64,000 nt of DNA from Pezizomycotina sp. ARF18 (Eukaryota > Ascomycota), in assembly GCA_002224055.1 (NCBI GenBank), contig AZLU01000169.1, positions 1 through 64,000 of the forward strand, given 5' to 3'. Below are positions 1-11,817 of this stretch, in pieces; position 1 is the stretch's first letter, and each line of letters opens with the position of its first letter. Under the pieces are notes generated by a model, which saw nothing but the letters and a program-made list of their open reading frames with translations, was not told where the DNA came from and made no database searches. A program made the translations under genes and the position numbers.

Positions 1-745
1 CCGGAAAAAAACAATAACGAAAAAGCAACAATTTCCCACAGATAGAGTAGTTTCCTGCCACTGAAGGATTATCGACAAGCGTCTTCCTTATCAATATAAG
101 CGATGAGCAGCTTTAAACTACAGCAGTGTACACTTTGGTGTTTACTATGGGAAATATTTTGCATGATGCTTGCAATATCGGAGAATAAGTGTTGTTAATT
201 CGGTATACCGGGGCATCGCCGCCCAATGAAAATCGACGCTAACGTGGTATTATTTTACACCATGGGGCACTACCAAGCGTATGTGACGTCGAACTATGCG
301 ATAGATTCTATCGTTCCAGGGAAATGCGAAGGGAAAATATGAAAAATGTACATTTTGACAGGGAAGGCAGACGTTTCATCAAGTTAATTTTCCTGGAAAG
401 GTCAATCTCGACCCACATCGAAGCTAGAAAGCTGCTCGAGCTAATTTTGTTTGTAATGCAAATAGTTCACGATAATTTCATGCATTGCTGCGAACACTTG
501 GACGACGTTTACAACTTACTGTTTTGTAGATCCGCATTGACCCGTCAATTCAGTAATATAAGTATGGCTTCCCGCCGGAGAGTAGCTTCTTCCTCCCACC
601 ATCATCGGCAAGCTCCTCTTCAGGATCCTAACTATTCCACACATTCCTTTCTTTTGCACGGTCGTTTGCTTTTGCACTTTATACTCTTTTGAAATAAGTC
701 ATTCTTTTAACACTGTAACGAAACACTAGTCACCAGAAGCCTACA
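1..745. other. Intergenic, no supported gene
   Basis: No coding signal that I trust. Short open frames here lack domain-like composition. The last 100 bases are CT-rich and look like a fungal leader for the gene that follows. Confidence 0.4.
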
Positions 746-1714
746 GTGCCATCACTCTTTTCATTCCCTCCTTGCCGTTACTTCGGCTCTCCCATCGATT
801 CCGTCAGTGAATCTCATTCCTCGTCCGTCTCTTCCTCCCACGGAAGCAATGGCGGCCGTCTCTCCAGCATGTGGGCGCAGCACAAGGCCGGCGATGCTAA
901 GGAGAAAGCAATCGACGACCAGATCAAGGAGCTGAAGAAGCAGCACAAGCTTAGACTCAAGGAGCTAAAGAAGCAGAAGGAAGCCGCCGACGACGAGAAG
1001 GACCGCGCCGTGTGGAAGACCCTCGTCCACGGCGCCGGAGCTACCAAGCGCGACATTACCGAGCCCGTCCTCTCTCAAGCGCGGCGGTCCTATCCTGAAC
1101 GAAGGCCTCGCGGCTGAGTCCAGCGCCTCCGCGCCATGGCTAAGCCGGGCAGTTCAAGAACCTCAGCAGCAAGTTCTCCGGCCTCCGGGGCCAAACTCCC
1201 CTCCTGGAAACCATCAAGGGCAATTCATCCTAACAAAGGACCTGTTCAGTGGCCAAGGAAAAATGGGCCGCCCGTAAGGCCACTCAGGCCGAGAAGGCTA
1301 GGATCGCTAAGGTCGCGGGCTCCGATAAGCAGAACGCTAAGGCCCCAAGACCTTCGACGAGAACAACAAGCGGATCGAGAGCCAGAAGGCGGCCATCGCT
1401 AAGCAGCAGGCGGCGCTCGACAAGCAGACGAACAAGCTGAAGGTCATGCAGGAGAAGCACGCCAACGAGCCCTTCAAGCCCGTCCAGGGACCGTCATCGG
1501 AAACCTCAAGGAGGAGCCGCTTAACACCATCGCTAAGGTCCAGAAGGGAGCCTCCGAGACCTCAACACGTCAAGTCCAAGTTCCCCAGCGCGGCAGCAAC
1601 AAGGTCCAGCCGAGATCATTAGGCCGGAGGTCATTGCGGAAGCCGATTGGCCCATCGTCCGCCGAAGGTCCTAAGCTCAGGCGGACTAGACGGGCAATCA
1701 TAAGACTTACCTGA
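746..1714 (+). CDS. Lys/Glu-rich coiled-coil protein with Trp motifs, frame-broken
   Basis: Function unknown. The first open segment encodes a charged helical region containing SSMWAQHKAGDAKEK, then IKELKKQHKLRLKELKKQ and DRAVWKTLVHGAG. After frame changes come EKWAARKATQAEKARIAK, then a long coiled coil (RIESQKAAIAKQQAALDKQ and on). The spacing of single tryptophans between heptad-like K/E blocks matches the secreted protein encoded at 41885-42775, so the two are probably paralogues. No signal peptide lies in the main frame. A hydrophobic stretch (FHSLLAVTSALPSIP) lies in an adjacent frame just upstream, which would fit a leader separated by an indel. At least four frame changes. The downstream limit is the first stop after a basic tail. 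Start uncertain. Confidence 0.5.
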
Positions 1715-3590
1715 TGGATAGATGGATACTTCAGAGAACTACAAATTAATAGGGTCTTTCTTTTTATTTTTGATGATAACTTTATTTTCCTTTTTTTTTC
1801 TTATAGGATTTACATCTAAGTATTTTGTTTTTTGGGATTAGAGGCGCTTTCATAGATTTAAAATGAATCCATATAATTATAATAAAATCAAATTGTTTAA
1901 CAAAAAAAAAAAAAACCACATTAATCCACTTGTTTCATACTAATTGCATTATATACCCTATCGCTAGGAGCAGTGTGCTTCGTTCATCTATCTTATGGTC
2001 CCGTTACCTTCGCTCCCTCAGTAGCCTAAGGACTACTCGTTCCATTTCTTCGTCGCTTCTGATCCTCCGAACATCTATATTTTCCTGTGATGATTTGCGG
2101 CGCCGGTAGTACCTGGCCACCTGTATCATTTACTGATAAGTTGCACTTATCCTTCTCAGTATCGTTCGTGGTGTTGTGCGTATCCCGCTCGTCAGTGATC
2201 AGGGAATCGTGTCCAAGTTTTCGAGTCGTCACCTCGCTACTAGTCCCTGACATCAACCGAGCGAAAACCCCTTGGTTCCGTAGTTACCGCTCGTTGGGCA
2301 CTTTGTCTCACCCTAGTTGGGACTGGTTGTTTTTTTCGGACGGCATCTGGTGAGATCTGTTGGCTGTCAAGCCGATTGTCGCGCGGGTGTTGATTTAACG
2401 GCTGTGCCTGCGCTGCTTTTGCGACAGCCAGCCTGTGCGAGTATGGCTTGTATAAAGCAGGCGGGCATGATATAATTATTGACAAGTCGGGCTCCAAACT
2501 AAGAAAATCAGTAGCATTCTACAATACCCCAGGGACTTATGGATCGTTGACGATGAAAGAATGCTTTAGCTGTACTTACACTGCCACGGTGTATGATGGT
2601 TCGTCTCGTAGTAAGGTCTGCCGACCTCATCCATCGTATCAGCATTTTCACCCGTACACCGAAACGGCGACAATGAATCCACCGGCGCAGAACATAGTTA
2701 TTATCGTCATATTGGGAGCATCCTAGAATTTCTACCGTTTTAGCAGATGATCCGAACCTCTAGAGGCGCCTATATTGACACAATAATTATGTCGGACAGG
2801 ATGTAAAATCCTGCATTGACGCAAACATGCGATCCTGTGGTCGCATTTTACCGTGCCTATGTGATTCCATTCGACGTAAGGGTGACATTGGACACAGATG
2901 AAAACTAAGGGACTGTATGGAGCTCAGATTTGGTAGAGCGCGACGGCTAGAATCCACTTCCAATATATTCTTGAGGGCGTAAGGCTTCAGTAGAACACTA
3001 AGAATGAGGACTTTACGGGTAGGTTGGCCAGCACGGATATTATTTCGTTTTGAAAGACAAGCTGTATGGAATCTGGTAAGTGGAGGTTAGAAAAAGTTGG
3101 ATGATGGATAATGTCGATATTTTCCGGATCAGTACCTTTAAGAACCGTTTATATTGATGTATGCTGAGATCCCAAATATGTACACTGAGTAGCCTGAATT
3201 TTATGTGGCGGTGAGCTACGTGGAGATAAGACCTTAGCCAACCTGAGGAACTTACCATAAGTTTCAACTGGGAGATACAGCGTGCTGCAGTTAGCTTCAA
3301 GTTCTGCCAAACACGAAGATTTCTCCGTAAAAAACGTACTGGTGAAAAAGAGGATCTACTTACTAGCTTCCATAATAAAAGAATTTACAGGACAAGAACG
3401 TACGACTACAACTCTGTTAGCATCGTATTGGCAATCGTGATGGTGCTTTGTTAAAACTATTTACTATTGCGATCATAGCTGAGCGGCCATCGGGTCGGAT
3501 TCTTCCCAAAGTCGTCTTTCCGTGCCCATATTCTTGCGACAACAAACGTTATCGTTATCGTGGTGATACCGTACGCGGTCGCCCTCGACG
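1715..3590. other. Intergenic, AT-rich 3' region then nothing recognised
   Basis: 1715-1920 is AT-rich with a short A run and probably holds the 3' end of the preceding transcript. From 1920 to 3590 I see only short open frames without recognisable motifs on either strand. Confidence 0.4.
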
Positions 3591-3842
3591 TTACATTCTT
3601 ATTAAGCGTAGCGTATGTAATACAATCTGTACCTGCTCTAAAGTCTGAATATCCACCTGGGGCAATAATATAAAGATGAAGAAGAAATTCTGAAGAGAGA
3701 CGACTAAGTCTATAGCCGCGATCATGTTTTCTGTGGCGTATGTGGAGTCTAGAGAAACTGCGGAAGCTTCGATCGCAAGGCCGATGCGGACGGCATTGTC
3801 GATTTCTGGCTTCGTGAAAGGGTCGTTGGCGCGTGCGGCCAT
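3591..3842 (-). CDS. Possible short hypothetical protein, 83 aa
   Basis: An open frame beginning MAARANDPFTKPEIDNAVRI and continuing into a region with good amphipathic composition (GLAIEASAVSLDSTYATENM). It then runs through a phenylalanine-rich stretch that may really be intron sequence. An overlapping frame to about 3457 contains a hydrophobic run ending FVVARIWARK that could be a membrane segment. I do not recognise a family. The clean start and residue use argue for coding, but length and context give little support. Confidence 0.3.
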   Translation of the reverse strand: MAARANDPFTKPEIDNAVRIGLAIEASAVSLDSTYATENMIAAIDLVVSLQNFFFIFILLPQVDIQTLEQVQIVLHTLRLIRM

Positions 3843-3852
3843 GGTAAGTCAT

Positions 3853-4544
3853 GAGATACCGAGAATTAGCTAATCTGCTCCAATATAATGTCAGAACCGA
3901 GGCATCGTGGCGATTTTGTTCCCGACTTTCTGGCTACGCAGCCGTTAAAATATTCAATAGCAAGGGCATATCTTACAGAAGATTGTTAGCGAGGCTCACA
4001 TGATGGCGAATCGGAGATTAACAGGAATAATAAGCGAGCGTGAGCCGTTCGCGTTGTGGTACCCACGACGTGCGTTTTGGGCGACGTTTGGGGTCCTGGC
4101 CTGTTCATCCGCCGAATGAGGAGATAAGACTTCCCCCCACGAATATCAAACGTTAATAAGCTTTTTTTTTTTAGGACGATCGGGAATCGTGAAAGTGAGA
4201 CATGATGAGCGCCTGCGGTAAACGTTAGGCGGTGGTGGACGGCACGGTGCGTCAAGAAGGCTAGAGTTACCGTGACTAGGAGAGGTTTTCATAGACATGG
4301 CTCAGTATCAACGTAGGTTATTTGCGAAATACTCTAAAGCCTAGTATATTTGGGCTGTGTTTACCTTTTCATTACTATATAAAATTATATTAAAATTACA
4401 GGGAGATTACATTATGAAGAGGAGATATTTTTGCGAAGAATTCTTGCCGGAGATGAGAATTTTGTGAAGAGTATTGGTTGTAGAGGAGATGTTTTTGAAT
4501 CCAAATTTTGCTGGATATAAGATTTGAAGTGCGGAACCCGAGTC
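3853..4544. other. Intergenic, no supported gene
   Basis: AT-rich around 4370-4440, probably the 3' end of the deiminase gene transcribed from the right. Nothing else recognised. Confidence 0.4.
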
Positions 4545-5626
4545 TCAATCGACGGCAAGAACTTGTTGAGTAGAGCAATGAATACCACCGCCGGAATAGA
4601 GCAGCTCGCGAAGCGGAACCTGCACAACCTCCCGATCCAGGAATATCTCTTTAAACTGCGCGAGCGCTTTCTTATCCCTCTCCTTATCTCCAAAGCTAGG
4701 CATAACAACGCCACCGTTCGCAGGTAGTAATTAACATAGCTGGTAACCTGCTCCGTATCATCCGGATTAATAACGCTCGGATCCGCTTCCTCAACCTCGA
4801 TAATTTCCAATCCGCGTCCCTTGGCGTCCACCGCAGCCTCGAGTATATCGCGCGCTTTTTCGTACGCTTCGTACCACCACGGCTGCTCGGGTCTTTTTCT
4901 AGAGGCTTGCTGAGCATTACTTTACCGGGTTCGATGAAGCGCGCGGTGGAGTCGATGTGGTCGTCCGTTACGTCTTACCTTGATACCGGGTGTCCAGATT
5001 ACTTCGGTGACGCCGAAGACCGCTTGAATTCTTCCGTAATCTGGTCGCGGGTCTTTCCCGGGTTGCGGTTATCGTAACCCAGGAGGATTCTGCGGCGATG
5101 AGCGTCCCTTCGCCGTCGGTTTCGATACCGCCGCCTTCGCCGACGAGCCATGTTTTTGCGATGGGGATGTTTTGCGTCTTCAGGATGTTTGAAGCGAGTG
5201 CGGTTGTGTCTTTGTGTTGATACCGGTTCCCCCAGCCGTTGAAGTTCATATCGAGTCCCGCTAGCTTGCCCGTGGAATTGCAGAAGACATACGTAGGTGC
5301 TATATCACGCATCCATAAATCGAGCGTCTCTTCCGGTCGCGCCATAACTTCGATGCCGAAGCTACCTTGAACCCTATCCGCCCTAGCGCGCATCGCGCCG
5401 GCCTGGGACTGACCCACGATCATAGTAACGGGCTCGAATCGAGACACGGCTGCAGCAATATTTGCAATATCTGTTACGAGCTCTTTAAGGTACGGTCTGG
5501 TTTCGTTGCGCTTCGTTCCCGGAATGGCCATGAGAGTGCGCTCGTGCTTGGTCCATTCGCCAGGCATGTAGAAGCTTTGGTTTGGGATGTGGCGGCGGTC
5601 ATGGCGGCGAGGAATTTGGGATGCAT
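4545..5626 (-). CDS. Agmatine deiminase / peptidylarginine deiminase family enzyme (frame-broken)
   Basis: Family PF04371 enzymes hydrolyse the guanidinium group of agmatine or related substrates through a Cys/His/Asp catalytic set, in polyamine or arginine metabolism. Read from right to left, the segments give MPGEWTKHERTLMAIPG, DLWMRDIAPTYVFC, LVGEGGGIETDGEGTLIAAE, DDHIDSTARF (catalytic His region), VINPDDTEQVTSYVNYYLR and finally GGGIHCSTQQ, which carries the catalytic cysteine. The order and about 360-residue length match the family. These blocks lie in different frames, so there are at least four small frame changes, yet every catalytic motif is intact. The start chosen is MHPKFLAAMTAATSQTK, just before the conserved MPGEW block and 41 bases below a TATA box. 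The main frame stays open to another Met at 5786. Confidence 0.9.
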
Positions 5627-5666
5627 TATTGTGAAGAGTGAGGATCCTGATGAGGAAGTGGGAGCT

Positions 5667-5674
5667 CTTATATA
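5667..5674 (-). promoter_or_regulatory. TATA box (TATATAAG) of the deiminase gene
   Basis: Reads TATATAAG on the minus strand, about 41 bases before the preferred start codon of the deiminase gene. Confidence 0.45.
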
Positions 5675-6505
5675 AGGAGTGAATGTGGCTGAACCTTTTG
5701 GAAAAGATTGGAATATGTCGGAGAAGGTATAGAGCGGAACGTCTTGACTGCTGTGGAGTGCAGGACATTTCCGCAGCGCGGAACATCTGTCTTTATACTC
5801 TGTCCTCGGTACCTAAATCGATATCGTCAACTCTACCCCGATGAACTTTCGGGTTTGCGCATCTTAGAAAGTATAATCATGAAGAAGTGGGAAAGAGGCA
5901 GCAAAGAACGGAAATGCATATAGTCGACCTTAAAGCAGAAATTTTCGACGTCGGAGGTTTGTCCACGCCCTGGGCAAACTGTCGAGTCATTGTGTGGATT
6001 CGAGCTAGGATCGCGGGGAAATACGATCATGCCCCATGTAGTGAGCGACTTTGGGCAGCATCTGCATGCCAAGTCATCGTGTTCTTCTAGATCTTCGATG
6101 CTTAGCTGTCTTTACGGGGGACATGGGCAAGGCTGATTCCAGAATCGTCAATACATGCCTTCGAAACGAGATAGGAATGAGGAAATAAGTTCTCCTTGAT
6201 TTCTAGAAACACTCGCTGGAAAATGATATTGTCACTGCCTCAAGTTGACAGGTGGACCAAGGAAGTAGGATCAAACAAGCACAGCCATCGGCAAGGGTTC
6301 TTAATTGATATAGCGAATCGAAAATCTCTCCAATGTCTCGTATCCAGCCTCCCTCCTGTTCTAATCTGGTGTTTGGACCTTCCTCAAAGGAAACTTGTGT
6401 TAAAGGAGTCCTGTATTCATGTCCAAAATCCTTGCATCTCGATGACTTTTGGTATAAACTGACACGCTATATTCGTAATAGCTAATGTAAATGCCTACTT
6501 ATACC
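5675..6505. other. Intergenic, no supported gene
   Basis: Only short open frames without motifs. It includes the upstream region of the deiminase gene on the left. Confidence 0.35.
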
Positions 6506-6709
6506 TCATGAGGCCTCGCGTGCAAGATCGTCGGATTGATAGGCGAAGCCGAGTTCCTCTACTATACTCTCCGTACGGAAACAAAAGGAAACCCAAGTCT
6601 CATACCGGAACCCCAAGATTTTCGGAAATGAGTTTGTGCATTGGATCTCCGGATCAGCAGACACGACGGCGAGCATTGAAAAGATAAACCACAGCCCTGC
6701 GATGTTCAA
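6506..6709 (-). CDS. Possible tiny secreted protein, 67 aa
   Basis: The protein starts MNIAGLWFIFSMLAVVSA, a textbook signal peptide with a VSA cleavage site, followed by about 49 residues with two cysteines (EIQC, SFCF). A TATAAAT motif lies about 20 bases upstream on the minus strand (6730-6736), which would make the leader very short. There are no introns and no frame breaks. No family recognised. Chance remains a real alternative at this length. Confidence 0.35.
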   Translation of the reverse strand: MNIAGLWFIFSMLAVVSADPEIQCTNSFPKILGFRYETWVSFCFRTESIVEELGFAYQSDDLAREAS

Positions 6710-7408
6710 TATAACTTCGTTCAGTCCTGCATTTATAGATGATCCATAGAAACGGACCGGGGCATAAGAGGCGTTTCTGTAGGGTATTGTAACCGTGCTA
6801 TACCAATAATCACTCCTGCCGCTGACAGTGCGACAGTTGCATCCGGCGCTTCAAAAGGAACTATAGCTTCCTGCGATGTAAGAGCCGGAAACGAACACCG
6901 TTTGCGAGGGGAGGTACAAGCCAAACCAGTATTAAATATGCCCCACTTTTTAGGGCAATAGTGGATGAAGCTCGTCTTGGCTTTACCCGTCCCATGTCGT
7001 TCATTCGGCAAGATCTTGTTACAGTTAAATAGCAGTATTTGTTAAATAGGGAACGTGTATATCTGGCTTGTAGGCGCTCTTGAAAAGTATGTAACGAAAT
7101 GCACGTTTAAGTAAAATCAAATTGGAATCAAATTGGAATCGTGCTACTAGTAGTGGCTACTTCACAAACAGCCTGATGAATGATAAAAGGAAACAGAGAA
7201 TGGAAAAGCAAAAGATGCAAGAGACAGGTGCAACAACCAAGCAGAGTACGGAATACGCAATCGTAAACTGAAAGCATATCGAATAGCAAAAAAAAGCTAT
7301 GAAAATGGATTCTGCGCGTCTTGAAAGACTGTCCGTGAAGGAGAGAAAAGAAGAAAAAAGAGAACGCTAAACTCCCGCGCTGTGCTAATAATGCCATCCA
7401 ATCGTGAA
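6710..7408. other. Intergenic, no supported gene
   Basis: Short open frames only; 7130-7400 is purine-rich on the plus strand. Nothing recognised. Confidence 0.35.
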
Positions 7409-8918
7409 TTAACGATTCTTACTCGGCAGCACGTCAAACACCCCTCCCGTGCCGCCACCGCTCCCACCAAAGATCCCAACGCCACCGTTCCTCTCCCACT
7501 CCACCCGCACCCTGACCCTGCGTACCACCAATCCACTGCCCATTCCCATCGCCAAACTGCTGTTGCTCCATACCTCCCCGCTGAAACAACCTCGGCCTCC
7601 CCTCTTCCACTCCGCATCCGAAACCGCATCTCCACCCCTCAACATTCGGATTAACGCTCCTCAAATACCTACCATCAAATGCGTTCATCTCGATCCTGGT
7701 GCGAAATAACAATTCCGTTTCTGAACCCACTCCGTATCTTCGCGCGCGTGTATTGACGAGGTACTCGAGGAAAGGCGGTTGCCGCGGACCTGGAAGCGGC
7801 GGCCGCGGATGGATTCGATGGGGGGTGGGGGCGCGGAAGCGGATGCCGCTTAGGGATGAGAGGTCTGGAGATGGACGAGGGGAGACGTTGAAATTTGCGG
7901 TGGTGGGGGGAGGTTATACGGTGGGGTGCGGGTTGATGCCAGTGTTCGTAACCGCTTGGAGACGTAATGTCCTGTTGAGGCGGCGGCGGCAAGTAGCGTG
8001 GACGCGATAAAGGGTCGTTGCCGTTGTAGAAACCGCGGTTACTGTTCGGGACTGGTCGGGGGCTATAATGCATCGCCGGCCCGAAAGCGGGAGATACCGG
8101 AGGCAGATACCGCGGCGGACTACCGCTGATTCCACCGAACCGCCTCTCCGCGATGTGCGCTTGGAGTCGTATCCGCCCGCTGTATTGCGGCCGTGGAGGA
8201 GGCTGGCTTGGAGTTGAACCCGCGGACTTTGAGAAGGCGCGAGAGGGGACCCTTGAAAAGTTCGGGAGACGGTTGGATGGAGGCGCGCAGGTTTGGGGCC
8301 TCAGTCGCTGGACTGTTGTTTTCGCTTCTTGCTTTTCGTTTACGGCGTTGGCTTAGGCGCCGGCGGAACTGTGTTTTTTGCGAGCTGTTGAGAAGTGATA
8401 TTGCCGCCGCTGGGTTTTCTGGTGATCTGACGAGATCTTGAGCGCACCGAAGACACGCTGCTTGGCGGCGGCGGCGGTCGTTTTCGGGCTGACATCGGCG
8501 GTATGGGTATCCTCAGCGATAGCTCTACCGTTCATTTGTTCGCGGCTGGCGCCTCGGGGTTGACTGTATCCACTACCAAGGATGGCGAACTTCCGAGGCA
8601 CCGTTTGTTATCGGGTTATCCGTGGGAGGGGCTGCAGTCGCGGCGCATCGACCGCTGGTCGAGAGGATTCCTCATCGTTCTCTTCTGTCCATATTTAGAA
8701 ATCAATCAAGTGTTCACAAAAGCATCGAGAAGAATCTATCACTTACCATCTGCTGGCCCTTCTCAACGGGCATAAACTCGGCCATCTTCTCATCGTCGAA
8801 CCCGACGGTCTTCGCCTCTCTCCATGAACGCCAGGAAATCCGTCTCAGTTCTGAACCCGGCTTTCGGCATGAACCCACTCTTAGCCTCTGGCAGTAAGAT
8901 TTGCTTGTCTTCCGACAT
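7409..8918 (-). CDS. Low-complexity Pro/Gly/Gln-rich hypothetical protein, frame-broken
   Basis: The N terminus reads MSEDKQILLPEAKSGFMPK then AGFRTETDFLAFMERGED, a convincing coding start. One intron with clear GTAAGT donor and CAG acceptor lies at about 8690-8755. Beyond it come an Ala/Ser/Arg-rich part (SPKTTAAAAKQRVFGALK), a Pro/His/Arg-rich part (NRGFYNGNDPLSRPRYLPPP) and a Gly/Trp/Gln-rich end (EQQQFGDGNGQWIGG). Each sits in its own frame, so several small frame changes are present. The mix of RG, YNG and poly-Pro would suit an RNA-associated or scaffold protein, but I recognise no domain and assign no role. Confidence 0.5.
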
Positions 8919-11817
8919 GTGATGTTTATTTCGTGTTTCTTGTTCGAGCCCGAGGTTGATATTTTGATCTACCAAATGTCTTCAACTTTCATTGATTTGT
9001 ACTTTGGGAGGAAGAGAATGATAGAAAACAAGAAGAGAAATATGAACAGTGAGCTTTTGGCTTATGAAAATCTAATTATTTACTTCATAAATTGGAAATT
9101 AAATGCCATCGCTCTCTTCGACTGCTATGTAGTAAGATTTGCTGAATAATTGAATTCAATAATTTAATTATCGGTATAGAGTTGCTATTGCTTCCTTCTC
9201 TTATACATCAAAAGAGAAGCAGGGCGGTACTTGAGGAGAAGAAACCTTGCTTCAATGGATGGCATTAAAGTATAAATATTCGACGATGGGCATAATAATA
9301 GTCTATGGAAGAAAGCTTTAGAATCGTGTATGTAATGTTGTCTACGTTTACACTATTGCTTGTGCTTCACATGGGCTTCGCGAACTAGATCAAGTGTAAC
9401 TATATGTATTAGTACATCATTAAGGTTAGAGGTTGTGTTGGCGAAATTACAATTCATTTTATTTCGGGAAAGTTCTTTAGTAACTTATATCCTTCCGATG
9501 AAGCTTAGCAATGCAGGAAAACTGCAGACAGCTCATCCTATGTTTTTCTGGAACACCTCATTAAATGCCGACTATTGTCGAGAAAGGGCGTTCCTTGAAG
9601 GAGGTATTGGCTTTTAGTTCCCAGGCGCGACCTTTCGCTATCGATGGCCACGGCTCGTTCTAACAGTGCTTTTCATTAGGACCCCAAATATGTGCGTACC
9701 ATGTAGAACACGTCTGAAAGCCCCTTACCAAGACGTGTTTATTTTGGCCGCGAAGCGTTCGCTGACCAGAGATGCAGAAGTTTAAGTTGATATGACACCA
9801 GCAGGACATTTTTGAAAGTTCATACTTTTGTTATAAAGATAATAATAAGGGATCTATACTACAGTTTAGGTTGAGAGGTTTGAAGTGACATACGGTAAAG
9901 GGCTTCGTGGGTTTGGGGCGCGGACGTACCACAGAAGATATAGAGGCCGAGCTTAGCCCACTACACCTCGCGCTGCGAATTTATGTTATTTATGTCGTGG
10001 TGCTCCGCTGTGGTGCAGCTAGATTGAGGAAGATATTCCGACGCTGGTCCAAGACATAGTATATCGCGCATTCACACATAGAGCTCTACCGTTCCTGCGG
10101 AATGGAGGGAACAAGTTTGTTTTGTACTCCAATTTGGGAATTACATATGGCTGCTGCTGTTTCTTTGTGAGCACTTGAGTCGCCTAGCTCCGAAGCTGAT
10201 CTTCATGCCTCTTCGACGGAGACGCGTTTCTGCGTTCTCCTAGTGGGCGGTATACTGATGGCGATATTATTTAGTCTATAGAGGTTTAACAGCAGGTGTC
10301 TCTCGGTGTTGCCATCTTCATGGACATGAAAGATAGTGTTGAAATTCGTCCTCTTCAGCTAAGACTTCGAACCATAGACGTATGCTGAGTAAGTTGTTGT
10401 CGTGGCGAGATATATCGATGCGATGGCTGGTGCTAGATTATAAGCGAACTACCGGCGATGGGGATTCGGAATCAAGCTGGAGGTCTGACCGTGTGATAAG
10501 AGGAGGAGTATAGTTCGCTGAGCAGGGGCGAGTCGGTGGTTGGGGGGAGTTTGTTGGTGGCATTTTTGAAAAGGCTGCTGCCCAGTGGGAAGCGGCGGTT
10601 GCGATGTAAATCCATGCACTATAAAACTAGATTGTAAGAAGCGACAGAAGGGTTATTGTATTATGATATGACTTGGTAGTACGCTATTTAAAAGGTATGT
10701 TATAAGTTAAATTTCAACATTGAGGACCTTCAAATTTGGTCTCTTAAGTTGCTTAAATAAAGGCGAAGGAGAAAGTCCGGCGGTTGAGGTCGACGAGAGC
10801 GTTTTGTTAAATTATATTAAGGCAAGATACGAATGTTACGAAAAGCATGACTTGGCGAATACTACTCGATAAACGGAATAAAGTTAGTGTGTAACGAAAT
10901 ATATGAATGATATCAAGTACTACGACATTTTCTTGTTTAAGACCCTAATACCTATTACTCCATTTCCTGTACCGTCAAGGATCGATTATAAAAGACTGAA
11001 AATCCAGCCGGTTTATTATACCCACGTATCATCTAATATTAGCTAATTGACGATCATCCATCTATCTTGTAGAATTGTCCGTAAGGAACACTCATCTTCA
11101 GTACCTATGCGATATTGGGCAGAATTTAAGGACCTGGGGAAGAGCCGGAGAATTATAGCTCCTCACGGGAAGTGCAAGAAGAGAACGGGGATAAAATGGC
11201 TATAGCTTGCATAACCCGAACGGATATTCTGTGTTTTGCGATGTGGGAATTATATGATGCGGGCAAACTACGGAGCTATTGGAAATATGGAGAAAAACAA
11301 GGAGCATGAATAAAACAGGAGCATAGCAGACGATATGGAAGGGATTGATGTCTGCAGATTGAGGTTTACTGAAGGGGACGATTTAAGAGTCCAACGCTTA
11401 TAATATTTTACGTCAACAGTCAAGTAAATCTAGAAAAAAGCGCTCCTAAGCTTTCAAAGGTTTAGTACATCATCGACCTAGGACCTACTTCCTTAGCTAT
11501 TAAGAAGTACTGAGGCCTTCAGGCGCTTTTCTTTTTACTTTTCTTTTTTTTAAAAAAAAATCCTATCAGTAGTATTTATTTATTTATTTAATGGCCGGAT
11601 GCACAAGCACAAAATCGTTTCCACCTCCGCGAACAAATTTCCAATACCAAAAACCAACACATATCAATTAATTTATTTTTATCACTGTTTGTTTTTATCT
11701 AAGTATATAATCTTTATTTCATCGTCAAATACTTCTTACATTCCCTCGATCAATCGCAAGTACGTTACAATTGTTTCGATATCCAACTTGAAATCACCGC
11801 AGTTTGGACAGGAGGAT
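8919..11817. other. Gene-poor stretch of 2.9 kb
   Basis: From about 9620 to 11590 hardly any open frame reaches 60 codons on either strand, and no protein motif is visible. It is moderately AT-rich with no long repeat that I can see. It could be old decayed sequence or plain spacer. Confidence 0.45.

Noticed and set aside
9620-11590. Possible decayed transposon in the gene-poor stretch
   Set aside because: No terminal repeats, target duplication or transposase or reverse-transcriptase motif could be found by eye.
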